Below are positions 23,857 through 33,300 of a stretch of DNA of 64,000 bases, in pieces. The translations under genes and the position numbers were made by a program. The DNA lies in the NCBI RefSeq assembly GCF_030167905.1, contig NZ_JARGNA010000007.1, positions 20,859 through 84,858 of the forward strand, read 5' to 3'. The stretch's first letter is position 1. Each line of letters opens with the position of its first letter. Under the pieces are notes generated by a model that searched no databases, had not been told where the DNA came from, and saw only the letters and a list, made by a program, of their open reading frames with translations. The stretch comes from Flavobacterium terrisoli. Lineage in GTDB: Bacteria; Bacteroidota; Bacteroidia; Flavobacteriales; Flavobacteriaceae.

Positions 23857-23997
23857 CTATGACCTATGCTTATGCACCTGCTTATCCTGAAACCCAAAAT
23901 CCTCATTCGGGCTTGATTGTATTTTATTTATAAATGCTGCTTTCATAACATTCTTTTTTTGTTGCGTATCGCTATATCGTAAATCCAGTGTTCTCAT
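23857..23997 (-). CDS. Very small basic protein (46 residues)
   Basis: The frame begins MRTLDLRYSDTQQKK and ends DKQVHKHRS. It is flanked by a good promoter (TTTG and TATCTTTG 21 nt apart) and by a terminator, which supports a real transcription unit. Hydrophilic, no membrane segment, no family known to me. It may be a peptide gene or the visible part of a small RNA. Confidence 0.55.
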   Translation of the reverse strand: MRTLDLRYSDTQQKKNVMKAAFINKIQSSPNEDFGFQDKQVHKHRS

Positions 23998-24056
23998 AAT
24001 TTAATTCTTTTGATCTGCCTTCTGCAGTCTGTAACCTGATATCTAAATTTCTTCGG

Positions 24057-24089
24057 CAAAGATAATGTCAAAAAAATCTAACCACCAAA
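24057..24089 (-). promoter_or_regulatory. Bacteroidota-type promoter for the 46-residue gene
   Basis: On the minus strand TTTG at 24089-24086 and TATCTTTG at 24064-24057 are separated by 21 nt, matching the -33/-7 consensus. Transcription would start near 24050. Confidence 0.7.
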
Positions 24090-24304
24090 TCTTTTTTGAA
24101 TTTATTTTATTGATTATCAATTAGTTAGAATATGTTTAAAAGCATAGAAATCCTTGTCCGCCACATTGGGCAGGGTCTTAAAATTACCAATTGACTGTCT
24201 CTCATTGGATTACTCTTCAAGGCTATATTTCGCTATTTGGTTTACGCATCAAACATTTTTTTTAAACTTTTTTTCATTTTTTGTTATTAGTCACTTATTG
24301 GCAC

Positions 24305-24332
24305 AAAAAAAGCGCCCTTTTTCAAGGACGCT
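24305..24332 (-). terminator. Terminator after the 41-residue gene
   Basis: On the minus strand AGCGTCC pairs with GGGCGCT through one U-G pair and is followed by T residues. On the plus strand the same position would be a C-A mismatch, so the minus orientation is favoured. The stretch 23998-24359 holds this and the promoter above, with no other gene visible. Confidence 0.78.
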
Positions 24333-24359
24333 TCTGCTATATTGATCAATTTAAATTGC

Positions 24360-24485
24360 TTAATTATTGCTTTTCAAACCATAATACATACTACGTCCCA
24401 ATCGTTCCAAAGGATAAAATCCTTTCAAACAATCATTGATTAGTGCTCTTTGTGAGCGGTTCATATGTACTATACTGTTTCTCAT
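24360..24485 (-). CDS. Very small basic protein (41 residues), probably leaderless
   Basis: The frame begins MRNSIVHMNRSQRALINDC and ends YYGLKSNN. A TATATTTG element ends only 7 bp before the ATG (24500 to 24493), so the transcript would start at or next to the start codon. A terminator lies 27 bp after the stop. No family recognised. Its composition is basic, as is that of the neighbouring 46-residue protein, but the two do not align. Confidence 0.58.
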   Translation of the reverse strand: MRNSIVHMNRSQRALINDCLKGFYPLERLGRSMYYGLKSNN

Positions 24486-24516
24486 TTCTGGGCAAATATA
24501 ACTGTTTTTATTTTGA

Positions 24517-25329
24517 TTATACCAAAAAGTCAGATTCCAGACGTTGTCTGAATCGGTCTATCGGCTTCAAATCGACATTGGTTTCCTCATCATCAATGTC
24601 AAAAGGATCATCCAAACCACGAATCAACAGATACAAATAACAAAACAAAAAAGTGATGGCCGATGTCACGAGATAATCAGCGGCAGGCGATTTAAACTTA
24701 GTAATTAACAACAATGACATTACAATAACCAAAATGCTCCTAAGTAAGGTATAAGCCGGTTGGATAAAGTTGTTTCGCGATATAGAGTACGCTCTGGTCA
24801 ATTGCTTGCGCATGGCATTGGTATTTTCCTGTATGCCTTTGATGGCTTCCTTGTCTACGCCGCGTTCGGCAAAATAGTAGGCAATCTCATTTGATTTTCT
24901 AATCAATGGAAAAATGACATTCGAATCCTTTTCATTGGAATAAATCCAGGCAATAATCCCATCGGTAATCGTTAGCATTTCTTTGCGTAAAAAAACACTG
25001 TTCAATGGTTCCTTACACAAATCAGTCGTTCCGGTTCGTGGTGCCTTGAAAGCCAAATAAATCCAGTCTTTTATCGCCTCCAGATTGGATGCCACTTCAC
25101 CGGGTATGCGCTCGCTTTCCTTAAAATCAGACATGGTGGCTGCCAGTAACAATCCAAAAACAAAAAAAGCACCGGTAAAAATGATGGTAATATCAGACAA
25201 CTCTATCAAATCATGGAAATCCTGACCATAAACAGACAGGCTTTTAAAAACAAAATTCTTTAAGCTCAGAATGACTGCTGCGGCAATTAAGGACTTTATG
25301 ATGATGGAACGGTTGAAAAGTTTCTTCAT
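24517..25329 (-). CDS. Bestrophin-like (DUF4239-type) membrane protein
   Basis: A 270-residue protein with four hydrophobic segments, two near the N terminus (SLIAAAVILSL and TGAFFVFGLLLAATMS) and two near the C terminus (SILVIVMSLLLI and ITFLFCYLYLLIRG), with a helical cytoplasmic part between. The end LIRGLDDPFDIDDEE resembles the DxPF motif of bestrophin-like anion channels. I chose ATG 25329; an upstream in-frame GTG at 25368 is less likely. The family call is tentative. Confidence 0.7.
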   Translation of the reverse strand: MKKLFNRSIIIKSLIAAAVILSLKNFVFKSLSVYGQDFHDLIELSDITIIFTGAFFVFGLLLAATMSDFKESERIPGEVASNLEAIKDWIYLAFKAPRTGTTDLCKEPLNSVFLRKEMLTITDGIIAWIYSNEKDSNVIFPLIRKSNEIAYYFAERGVDKEAIKGIQENTNAMRKQLTRAYSISRNNFIQPAYTLLRSILVIVMSLLLITKFKSPAADYLVTSAITFLFCYLYLLIRGLDDPFDIDDEETNVDLKPIDRFRQRLESDFLV

Positions 25330-25431
25330 TTCTTTTTTTTTGGTAAATTTAGAAAAAGAGTTCCTCACTTTGAATAGTTAGTAATAAATTTACAGCAAAG
25401 ATTACAAGCGGTCAACCACCAATACTTTTTT

Positions 25432-26055
25432 ATGAGAACCCTACTCCTACTACTTCTAACTATTATTGCAACCAGCTGTAAAGAATCTGAATTCAAAACA
25501 GAATGGACCAAAGAACAAGCGCCTGAAACTTTCACCGCTGTGTTTGAAACCACCAAAGGCGACTTTGAAATTGAAGTCACCCGAAGTTGGTCACCGCACG
25601 CAGCCGACAGGTTGTACCAATTGATCAAACACAATTATTATGAGAATGCTATTTTTTATCGCGTGGTACCCGACTTTGTAGCGCAATTTGGCAATACCGA
25701 TGTAAACAATATGGAAGACTGGCGATCGGTTGCCATTCCCGACGAACCGGTACTACATTCCAATACAAGAGGCACTGTGAGCTTTGCCCGTTTTGGAAAA
25801 GACTCCCGTGATTTGGAGGTGTTTATCAACCTGAAAGACAATACCGTTTTGGATACGCTTGATTTTGAAGGTGTAAAAGGATTTACCCCTTTGGGCAATG
25901 TAAAAAAAGGAATGGAAGTCGTTGAGGCGCTGTATTCGGGCTATGCCGAAGAACCGATGGCCGATTCCAACTTATATAAAAACCGTTCCCTTTTTTATCA
26001 GACCTTTCCAAAATTGGATTTGATTAAAAAGACGTATTTAATTGAAAAAGATTAG
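25432..26055 (+). CDS. Cyclophilin-type peptidyl-prolyl isomerase, lipoprotein
   Basis: A 207-residue protein with a lipoprotein signal (MRTLLLLLLTIIATSC, Cys at residue 16). Residues 35-190 are a cyclophilin domain (FTAVFETTKGDFEIEV, FYRVVPDFVAQFG, GTVSFARFGKDSRDLEVFIN, FTPLGNVKKGMEVV). The catalytic-site phrase FYRVVPDFVAQFG is intact; the usual SQFFI is replaced by LEVFI. It acts in the periplasm on exported proteins. Divergent from the membrane protein gene at 24517. Confidence 0.88.
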   Translation: MRTLLLLLLTIIATSCKESEFKTEWTKEQAPETFTAVFETTKGDFEIEVTRSWSPHAADRLYQLIKHNYYENAIFYRVVPDFVAQFGNTDVNNMEDWRSVAIPDEPVLHSNTRGTVSFARFGKDSRDLEVFINLKDNTVLDTLDFEGVKGFTPLGNVKKGMEVVEALYSGYAEEPMADSNLYKNRSLFYQTFPKLDLIKKTYLIEKD

Positions 26056-26059
26056 AAGA

Positions 26060-26121
26060 AAATAGAGAATAGAATTAGACTTTTATTAATCTACACAATC
26101 TATTCTCAATGTTCTATTTTT
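26060..26121. repeat. AATAGA-type intergenic inverted repeat
   Basis: AAAATAGAGAATAGA-like sequence on the left and TCTATTCTCAATGTTCTATTT-like halves on the right form an imperfect hairpin between two converging genes. Similar units lie at 30290, 35384, 35777 and 38209. It may also work as a terminator. Confidence 0.65.
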
Positions 26122-26131
26122 ATACTCTTAT

Positions 26132-27115
26132 TTACACCACCGCCTCTTTATTATACTTACCTCTATATTCCACCGGCGACATCCCTGTTATCTTTCTAAA
26201 CACTTCCCTAAACGCTTTGATATCGGAATAACCCACTTCATACATCACTTCGTTAATCGTTTTGCGGGTCGTTTCAAAAGCTTTCTTGGCCGATTCAATT
26301 TTAACGCGTTGTGAATATTCAACTGGAGTATTGCCCGTGGCCTTTATAAATCGCCTGTCAAAGTTTCTTCTACCTACTGAGAATTTATCTGCTAAATGCT
26401 CTACAGATATCTTTTCGTGCAGGTTATTTTCAATAAACGTCTGTGCCTGTTGTACCATTTCATCGCCGTGCTGTTTTTGTCCGGTGAATATGATAAAAGG
26501 CGATTGACTATTTCTGTCCATTTCAATCTGGCAAAGTTTAGCACAATAAATGGCGGTTTGTCGATCAAAATATTTCTCAATCAGATAAACAATCAGATTC
26601 AGAAACGAAAATGCACCTCCATTGGTATAGATGCCATTTTCATCAGTAATGAGTTTGTCGGTTTGTAAATTGACTTTCGGAAACATCGCACGAAATGTAT
26701 TATCAGCAGCCCAATGTGTCGAACAACGTCTGCCATCCAACAAACCTGAAGAAGCCAACAAAAAAGCACCAGTACACATGGATGCAACTTCGGCTCCTTC
26801 TTTATACTGTTTAGCCATCCAGTCAATAATGGGTTGGTTTTGCTGAATGGAATACTGATAATCCCGATTGTCCAAGGCTCCAATAATAATAAGGTCAGTT
26901 TTGGTTACCCGTTCGATATTGGTATGTGGCTTGATCGTGAATATTCCCTCATAAAATTCAACCGCATCTGAAATCCCAACCAATTGAATCTTGAGTAAGT
27001 CTTCTCCGTGGATTCCTTTCCAATAGGCATTGGCATACGTAAAAACTTTATAGGTGCAGACAATGCTGCTTATTTTACTATGTCCAACAGGAACCAATAT
27101 ACTAAGGTGTTTCAT
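26132..27115 (-). CDS. GlxA-type AraC regulator with DJ-1/PfpI-like domain
   Basis: A 327-residue protein. Residues 1-195 are a DJ-1/PfpI-like glutamine amidotransferase fold (MKHLSILVPVGHSKISSIVC, IGALDNRDYQ, ASMCTGAFLLASSGLLDGRRCSTHW) with the nucleophile-elbow Cys kept. Residues 220-320 are an AraC DNA-binding domain (ISVEHLADKFSVGRRNFDRRF and INEVMYEVGYSDIKAFREVF). It is divergent from DinB and the two SRPBCC genes and probably regulates them. Confidence 0.9.
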   Translation of the reverse strand: MKHLSILVPVGHSKISSIVCTYKVFTYANAYWKGIHGEDLLKIQLVGISDAVEFYEGIFTIKPHTNIERVTKTDLIIIGALDNRDYQYSIQQNQPIIDWMAKQYKEGAEVASMCTGAFLLASSGLLDGRRCSTHWAADNTFRAMFPKVNLQTDKLITDENGIYTNGGAFSFLNLIVYLIEKYFDRQTAIYCAKLCQIEMDRNSQSPFIIFTGQKQHGDEMVQQAQTFIENNLHEKISVEHLADKFSVGRRNFDRRFIKATGNTPVEYSQRVKIESAKKAFETTRKTINEVMYEVGYSDIKAFREVFRKITGMSPVEYRGKYNKEAVV

Positions 27116-27217
27116 TTGTCGTTTCTATTTTTTTTAATGGTTAAGTGCAATTCACCTAAATACCTTCATTTTAAATAAAACAATTGCTTAAGGCTCATTT
27201 CATAATATTTCTTTTAA

Positions 27218-27225
27218 CAAAGATA
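27218..27225 (-). promoter_or_regulatory. -7 element of the GlxA-type gene
   Basis: TATCTTTG on the minus strand, about 100 bp upstream of the start codon. Confidence 0.6.
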
Positions 27226-27296
27226 ATTATTTGTGTTGTCCAAATCAACCCGTCTTAATGTCTATTTCACACACTATCAGCGTGGTAGTTAAGCCC

Positions 27297-27304
27297 TAAA
27301 TTTG
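27297..27304 (+). promoter_or_regulatory. -7 element of the DinB-SRPBCC operon
   Basis: TAAATTTG, 35 bp before the DinB ATG. The divergent -7 element lies 72 bp away, so one intergenic regulator site could serve both. Confidence 0.65.
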
Positions 27305-27338
27305 TATCAGACAAAATAAATAACTAAAAACTAAAACA

Positions 27339-27818
27339 ATGAATCCAACTCAAACCATGGTTAAAATGACATTCGATAGATGGAATGCGCTAATAAAACA
27401 ATTTGATGATACACTAAACAACCTGACTGATGAACAACTCCAAAAAGAAATTGCGCCCGGTAAAAACAGAGGTATTTACCTATTGGGACATCTCATCGCT
27501 GTGCATGACGATATGATTCGATTGCTCGATTTTGGCAACAAATTATACCCCGAATTGTATGAGCCGTTTATCACTGAATCTGATAAGTCGGTAGTGGAAT
27601 TGCCTACTGCTGTTGATTTAAGAGCGAAATGGAACCGCATGAATCAGGTGTTAAACCAAAAGTTCAGCCAGCTGCAACCCGAACAGTGGTTTGAAAAACA
27701 TACTGCGGTAACTGCAGAAGAATTTGTCAATGAACCACACCGCAACAAACTAAACATTATGGTTACCCGTACAAGTCATTTGGCTTGGCATACAGGACAG
27801 TTTATTTTACTTAAATAA
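27339..27818 (+). CDS. DinB-family four-helix protein
   Basis: A 159-residue helical protein with the DinB/YfiT pattern: LIKQFDDTLNNLTDEQLQKE, RGIYLLGHLIAVHDDMIRLL, and the C-terminal His motif TRTSHLAWHTGQFILLK. Three His in these positions normally bind a metal. Such proteins often act as thiol-dependent transferases, but the substrate here is unknown. It begins an operon with two SRPBCC genes (gaps of 7 and 11 bp). Confidence 0.87.
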   Translation: MNPTQTMVKMTFDRWNALIKQFDDTLNNLTDEQLQKEIAPGKNRGIYLLGHLIAVHDDMIRLLDFGNKLYPELYEPFITESDKSVVELPTAVDLRAKWNRMNQVLNQKFSQLQPEQWFEKHTAVTAEEFVNEPHRNKLNIMVTRTSHLAWHTGQFILLK

Positions 27819-27825
27819 TCATACC

Positions 27826-28287
27826 ATGAAAGCAGCAGATTTCACTTATACGCTCACTACAGACAAAACCCCGGAAGAAGTATTTCAGGCAATTACCCAA
27901 GTGCGAACTTGGTGGTTCGGACTTTACGATGAAGTTATAAAAGGTGGCACCGAAAAACTCAACGATGAGTTTAGCTTTCGTGCCGGTGATGGTGTTCACT
28001 ATTCTAAACATAAATTAGTGGAAGTCATTCCCAATCAAAAGATCGTTTGGCTTGTCACCGACAGTGATTTCAATTTTGTAAAAAAGAATGATGAATGGAC
28101 CGGCACCAAAGTAATCTTTGACATATCCCAAAAAGACGGTAAAACCCAATTGACCTTTACTCATGAAGGCTTAACCCCCGAAATTGAATGTTATAACGCC
28201 TGTGCGCCGGCATGGACACAGTATTTACAGGAGAAGTTATTGCCCTTAATCAATACCGGTAAAAAACAATCAGGAACTAATCATTAA
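27826..28287 (+). CDS. SRPBCC/AHSA1-like protein (copy 1)
   Basis: A 153-residue ligand-binding fold of the START/AHSA1 type: FTYTLTTDKTPEEVFQAITQ, RTWWFG, QKIVWLVTD and KTQLTFTHEGL. Its neighbour at 28299 is a paralogue. Members bind hydrophobic ligands or act as Hsp90 co-chaperones; no specific role can be read here. Confidence 0.85.
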   Translation: MKAADFTYTLTTDKTPEEVFQAITQVRTWWFGLYDEVIKGGTEKLNDEFSFRAGDGVHYSKHKLVEVIPNQKIVWLVTDSDFNFVKKNDEWTGTKVIFDISQKDGKTQLTFTHEGLTPEIECYNACAPAWTQYLQEKLLPLINTGKKQSGTNH

Positions 28288-28298
28288 AAAAAACAACC

Positions 28299-28793
28299 AT
28301 GAAAAATCAAAATTATACCACTACCATTGTGGTAGAGCAGTCTCCGGGAGAAGTGTTTAATGCCATCAACAATGTCAGAGGTTGGTGGAGCGAAAACATC
28401 AAAGGTAGCACAGATATGCTCAATGCCGAGTTTTTATATAACTATAAAGACGTTCATATCTGTAAGATGAAAATCATTGAATTCATCCCCAACCAAACAG
28501 TAGTGTGGCATGTATTGGAAAACCATTTCAATTTTACCAACGACAAGACCGAATGGAAAGATGACAAGATCCTATTTGAAATTTCAGAAGTAAACGGCAA
28601 AACCCAACTGCAGTTTACCCACGTGGGTTTAACACCCGAATATGAATGTTTTGATGTGTGTAACGATGCCTGGACAAGTTATATCCATGGCAGCCTGCAA
28701 AACCTCATCACCAAAGGAAAAGGTAACCCCAATTCTAAAGAAGAAGACCTCAATCAGGAGTTGATTGAGAAATGGAACTTGCCTGTGAAGTAA
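28299..28793 (+). CDS. SRPBCC/AHSA1-like protein (copy 2)
   Basis: A 164-residue paralogue of the 27826 product (VEQSPGEVFNAINNVRGWWS, IEFIPNQTVVWHVL, KTQLQFTHVGLTPEYECFDVC). The two share spacing of WW and the EC-CxxAW motif (ECYNACAPAW and ECFDVCNDAW), so a tandem duplication is likely. Last gene of the operon. Confidence 0.85.
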   Translation: MKNQNYTTTIVVEQSPGEVFNAINNVRGWWSENIKGSTDMLNAEFLYNYKDVHICKMKIIEFIPNQTVVWHVLENHFNFTNDKTEWKDDKILFEISEVNGKTQLQFTHVGLTPEYECFDVCNDAWTSYIHGSLQNLITKGKGNPNSKEEDLNQELIEKWNLPVK

Positions 28794-28802
28794 GAGAAAA
28801 AA

Positions 28803-28857
28803 AGAAGCAAGAAGCAAGAGAAAAGATAAACCTGCTTCTTGCTTCTTGCTTCTTGCC
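28803..28857. repeat. Inverted repeat of GAAGCAA units
   Basis: AGAAGCAAGAAGCAAG (28803-28818) is repeated in inverted form about 20 bp downstream as CTTGCTTCTTGCTTCT. It can form a long hairpin directly after the 28299 gene and may end its transcript. No T run follows. Confidence 0.75.
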
Positions 28858-28885
28858 TCTCACAGCTGCTTCTTTCAAATTATCG

Positions 28886-28893
28886 TATATTTG
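28886..28893 (+). promoter_or_regulatory. -7 element of the NYN gene
   Basis: TATATTTG, 24 bp before the ATG at 28918. Confidence 0.65.
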
Positions 28894-28917
28894 AAATAAT
28901 AACCAAAACAACACCCT

Positions 28918-29715
28918 ATGAAAATTGCCATTTTGATTGATGGAGATAATGCTCAGGCCTCCCTGTTGAAGGAAATCATTGCCGAGGTGAGTAAACACGG
29001 TAAAGCCACGATACGCAGGATTTATGGAGACTGGACTACACATACCATGAACAGCTGGAAGAATCCGTTGAACGAGTTTTCCATCAGTCCGGTTCAGAAA
29101 TTTGCCTACAGCAGTGGCAAGAATTCCACCGACAGCGCGATGATTATTGATGCCATGGACATACTGCACAACAAAAATGTGGATGGCTTTTGTATCGTAT
29201 CCAGCGATAGCGACTATACGGGCTTGGCCAAAAGAATAAGAGAAGAAGGACTTTTTGTAATGGGTATAGGAAGAAAAACCACACCCATAGCCTTTCAGAC
29301 ATCCTGTGAGATATTTACCTATACCGAAATTTTACAGATTGAAGAAGAAAATGAGGAAAAGCCGGCAACCGCCAAAGAAGTAATGGACACTGCTCCCAAA
29401 ACCTTAACCAGAAAGGCTGCAGTTAAAAAGAAAGAAAGTAGCAACGTTTCAAAAGATGTAAAGCCCATCATCATTAGCAAACTAACCCCAGACGACATGG
29501 CCAAGATTGACAAAGCCTTTAAAATTGCCCTTAATGAGGATGATGCAATATTAATTTCAAAAATTGGTTTGGCCCTCAGACAGATAGACCCTAGTTTTGA
29601 TTCAAGGACTTTTGGCTATAAAAACCTAACGCAGTTGTTTGAAAAACTGGACAAATACCAGCTCATCAAGAATGAGGTTAATGGTATTAATTACCCTATT
29701 GTAAAGCTCCGCTAA
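28918..29715 (+). CDS. NYN-domain (LabA/MARF1-like) ribonuclease with C-terminal LOTUS/OST-HTH domain
   Basis: A 265-residue protein. Residues 1-140 form a PIN-like NYN domain with the acidic residues in IAILIDGDNAQ, NSTDSAMIIDAMDIL and CIVSSDSDYTGLAKRIREEG. After a charged linker, residues 190-262 fit an OST-HTH/LOTUS RNA-binding domain (ISKIGLALRQIDPSFDSRTFG, LTQLFEKLDKYQLI). It probably cleaves or binds RNA; targets are unknown. Confidence 0.88.
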   Translation: MKIAILIDGDNAQASLLKEIIAEVSKHGKATIRRIYGDWTTHTMNSWKNPLNEFSISPVQKFAYSSGKNSTDSAMIIDAMDILHNKNVDGFCIVSSDSDYTGLAKRIREEGLFVMGIGRKTTPIAFQTSCEIFTYTEILQIEEENEEKPATAKEVMDTAPKTLTRKAAVKKKESSNVSKDVKPIIISKLTPDDMAKIDKAFKIALNEDDAILISKIGLALRQIDPSFDSRTFGYKNLTQLFEKLDKYQLIKNEVNGINYPIVKLR

Positions 29716-29787
29716 TCGTTTTTAAGTAAACACTTTACATTTTTTATTGGGGAATGAAATTATATTATATTTGAAAAAAAAATCAAA

Positions 29788-30138
29788 ATGAGAAATGCAC
29801 TTTTAATCCTGTTCTTTACCCTGTTCACCTGTTCCCTCTCGGCACAGGAAGCAAAGAAAAACCAAAAAGCAGTGATCAAAACAACTTTATATTGTAACCA
29901 TTGCAAAGTCTGTGAAACCTGTGGTAAAAATTTTCAAACCAACCTGTTGAAAATAAAAGGGGTAAAAATGTATGAACACGATGATAAGGAAATGACCATC
30001 ACGGTGTATTACAATGCCCAAAAAACCGATTTGCAGACCATTAAGGTTGCCATTTCCAAAATGGGCTATGATGCCGACGAGGTAAAGGCTGATGTAGCTG
30101 CCTATGAGCAATTGGACGGTTGCTGTAAAAAAGAATAA
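29788..30138 (+). CDS. Exported heavy-metal-associated (HMA) domain protein
   Basis: A 116-residue protein with signal peptide (MRNALLILFFTLFTCSLSAQ) and an HMA fold. The metal-loop region is unusually Cys-rich: LYCNHCKVCETCGKNF contains four Cys, and the C terminus GCCKKE adds two. It likely binds copper or zinc in the periplasm. A TATATTTG -7 element (29766-29773) lies 14 bp before the start codon. Confidence 0.85.
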   Translation: MRNALLILFFTLFTCSLSAQEAKKNQKAVIKTTLYCNHCKVCETCGKNFQTNLLKIKGVKMYEHDDKEMTITVYYNAQKTDLQTIKVAISKMGYDADEVKADVAAYEQLDGCCKKE

Positions 30139-30167
30139 TATAGAATCATTTCATTACAACATAAATA

Positions 30168-30198
30168 AAGCAGCTCCTTTCAGGGGCTGTTTTTTTTT
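30168..30198 (+). terminator. Rho-independent terminator after the HMA gene
   Basis: CAGCTCC pairs with GGGGCTG around tttca (one U-G pair), followed by nine T. Confidence 0.87.
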
Positions 30199-30289
30199 GA
30201 CATCAGTAGTAAATTCCTTTGAATAAATCATAAAAGAAAAGAACAATGGAAGATTGTCCATCTTCACGCCTAGGGTTTGAAGAAAGAGG

Positions 30290-30345
30290 ACTAAATCTAT
30301 TCTCTATTTTCTTTATTCTATTTTCTTTCCTCTTTTCTATCTGCT
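30290..30345. repeat. AATAGA-type intergenic repeat
   Basis: Three tandem variants of TCTATTTTCTTT and TCTATTCTCTATTTTC lie between the HMA gene and the WGR gene. The sequence belongs to the same family as 26060, 35384, 35777 and 38209 but pairs poorly with itself. The rest of the 249-bp gap is empty. Confidence 0.6.
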
Positions 30346-30387
30346 TTTAATTAATTCTGCTATTTTTATGTTCTCTTTAAATCCGAT

Positions 30388-33300
30388 ATGAAAAGACATC
30401 TCAAATACATTGACGGCAACTCAGATAAATTTTGGCAGATAGAAGTTAGCGGTGTGCAATTCACCGTTACCTATGGCAAGAACGGCACCAGCGGTGTATC
30501 ACAAACCAAAAGCTTTGCCACCGAAGACGAATCGCTTAAAACTGCCGAAAAGTTATTGGCGGAAAAAATCAAAAAAGGCTATTCAGAAAATGGCGAAGTG
30601 ATTGCAACCACAGCCAGTACTACAGTGAAGCAGGGAAAAAAAAACGACACCAATGTTTTTCTCAAGGAGTATGACCAAATCATAAAATCAAGAAACATTG
30701 CGCAGCTTCTGCCCTTTCTACAGGAAAATGCCAAAGGCAATGTGGAAGTCTTAAAAAACCATATCAAAAAGTGCAAGCGCTATTGGATGACTTATATTGA
30801 CCTAAACGAGGATCCTGAATATAAAACCCGGGAAAAATACCATTGGGGAACCAGAGGCGATAAAACTCAAATTGAAATTATCAGTTTAAGCGCTGTGGCT
30901 CTTTTCAATAAAACGGATATTGCCGCATGGGATGAAGTAGTGGATATTTTAAGAAATGCAGACAAACCTCATATTCTCGAAATACTGTTATGGGCAAAAC
31001 CCAACTGGACAACCGCTTTTATCCTTGACAAAATCAAAAAACAGGACTGGATGACTTTTGATTATCAGAAGCTTCGGTTTTTAGAATCAAAGGAGATTAT
31101 CAGTTATAATCCGGAACTCTTTGCCATCTGTTTGGCTTCTTTTAATGACTGGAACGCAACGATTAAGACACCCGAATACATCAAATATATTGTTGGCGAT
31201 AAAACAGCCTGCGAGAGAGATGTGCCCGAATTGTTTAATTATGAAACCAATCTTCAGAACAGCTTCTATAGAATTAATGATACTGATAAATACAATGAAA
31301 ACAGTACCTGGGAATTAGGATACAAATCCTTGTTGGCAGAAAAGAAAATGGCCATTCCGTTTTTTGTGGAAAATGCGCTGTTGATCCAAACCAAAGAATG
31401 GAACAACAACCTGAAATCCTTTTACCGAAAGAGAATTGACGAACTCAACCTCACGGCCGAGGATTTGATTCCTTTCCAGGATAATATCTTTCCTTTTCTA
31501 CATAATCCTTATCCGCCCATTACAACCTACGGGATGGAATTGATTAAGGTCATGCAGGAACATCCAAAGTTTAAAGCAAAGGCTTTTATCGAATGGTTGG
31601 AACCAACGATGATGCGAAGCGATTGCAAAGCGGCTATCAAACTCGCATTGCCTGTATTGGAAAAACTGGTTAAGGCCAATCCGAAGCTTAGTAAAACAGT
31701 GGCCAATATAATAGCTGATGTCTTTATGATTGCAGATTTGAATTTGCAGGAGAGAGCCGCTAAAATTCTGGTAAAGACAGCGTCTAAAAAAGACACAGAA
31801 CTCAGTGACAAACTATCAAGCTATGCCGCGTTAATACAAAGTCCGGTAAAAGGCATTTTAAGTACATTTTTTGATGAAGAACTATTGGCGGTAGATGAAG
31901 CAACATTGGAAGCCTATACTTATAATTCTCAAAAAGCAAAAGTACTGCTCGAAGAAGTAACGCTGCCCAAAGACTGGAATGATATTGTATACCAATTTGG
32001 AAGCTTTATCACATCTGATGAAGTATTGGACACCGAAATACTGTTGAATGCCTATATTACACAAAGACATTTATTCCCAGGGGATTTTACCAAACAATTA
32101 CAGCCTTATGAAAAGCAATTAGACAAGTCATATTTTGAAGCAATTCACAAAAGTTTTGCGGCGGTGTTTTTTGAACACAAAGTAAAAACCATCGTGGGCA
32201 GAATAAAAATAATCGATAACTCTTATTCAGAATTAAAGACACTCAAATTAATCAATCTCTTTATCAATAAGGTTCAGGATAAAATAGACATCAGTTCAAC
32301 CATACCTTTGTTGTCATTTCCCACACACAAACCGCATTGGGTAGCACCAAAAGTTTTACTGGAAAGAATTATAGAACATCAAAAATCGCAGGAAAGCATT
32401 ATGGCAGTCGATTTAGCAGTGGCCATTGCCCGAATGCCGAGAGAGAATATAGAAGAAGCGTTGCCTTTGCTAGAGGAAATAAATGGTGAGATCAAAGACA
32501 TTATGGCTTTCTGTTTGGGTGTGACCAAAGAAATAAAAATAGAAACCGGTTCACTGCTCAACCGATTCATCTCAACCATTGGCATACCATGGAAAAACAA
32601 TGAAATCATAGCGTTTTGGGCAGTCGCCGCCAGAACATTTTATCCCGAAGAAACATTTGAAATCTTTGAAAAAACACATCTCAAAGGGATTCCGTTTGTG
32701 GCAAAACCATTAGAGCCCGAGTTTTTCTTTAAGGAAGAATGGTATGAGTCTGTAAACTATTTCACCAAGAAAAAAGAAAGAAGTCCGTCATGGTACGAAC
32801 TCCGTTTCAAAATGCCCGATGTAAAAGCACCCGATAATCCGCTGCTCTACAGTTTAGACATTTATAAAAGAGAATGGGGTTGGTATCATATGCTTAACTT
32901 TACAGGCAATACTTACTATTGGCACAGCCTGATGCCACAAAATAATGATCCGCTGGCTTATACTTTGTTAAGAACCGTTTGCCGCACAGCCGATGGTAGC
33001 AATCCCGAACTCACAGGATACCTGAACATTGTAAACCAGCCCGGGTTTACGTTTTCCAACGCTACCTTAATGACGTTTGCCTGTTGCTTTTTCCAGGAAA
33101 AAAAGGAAGTACGATTACTGGCCGCAGAAGTGTTAATCAACTTAATTGAAAACAGAACTGTCGACATCGAGGCGCTGGCCAATAAAATGGCTTTCCTGGC
33201 TTCCAATAGATATGGCGTATTCCAGCGTTTAGCCGAAGGATTGGCAACCTTAAAAGATGTATCAGCCCTACACAATCATGCCTTATATTTGCTAATGGAT

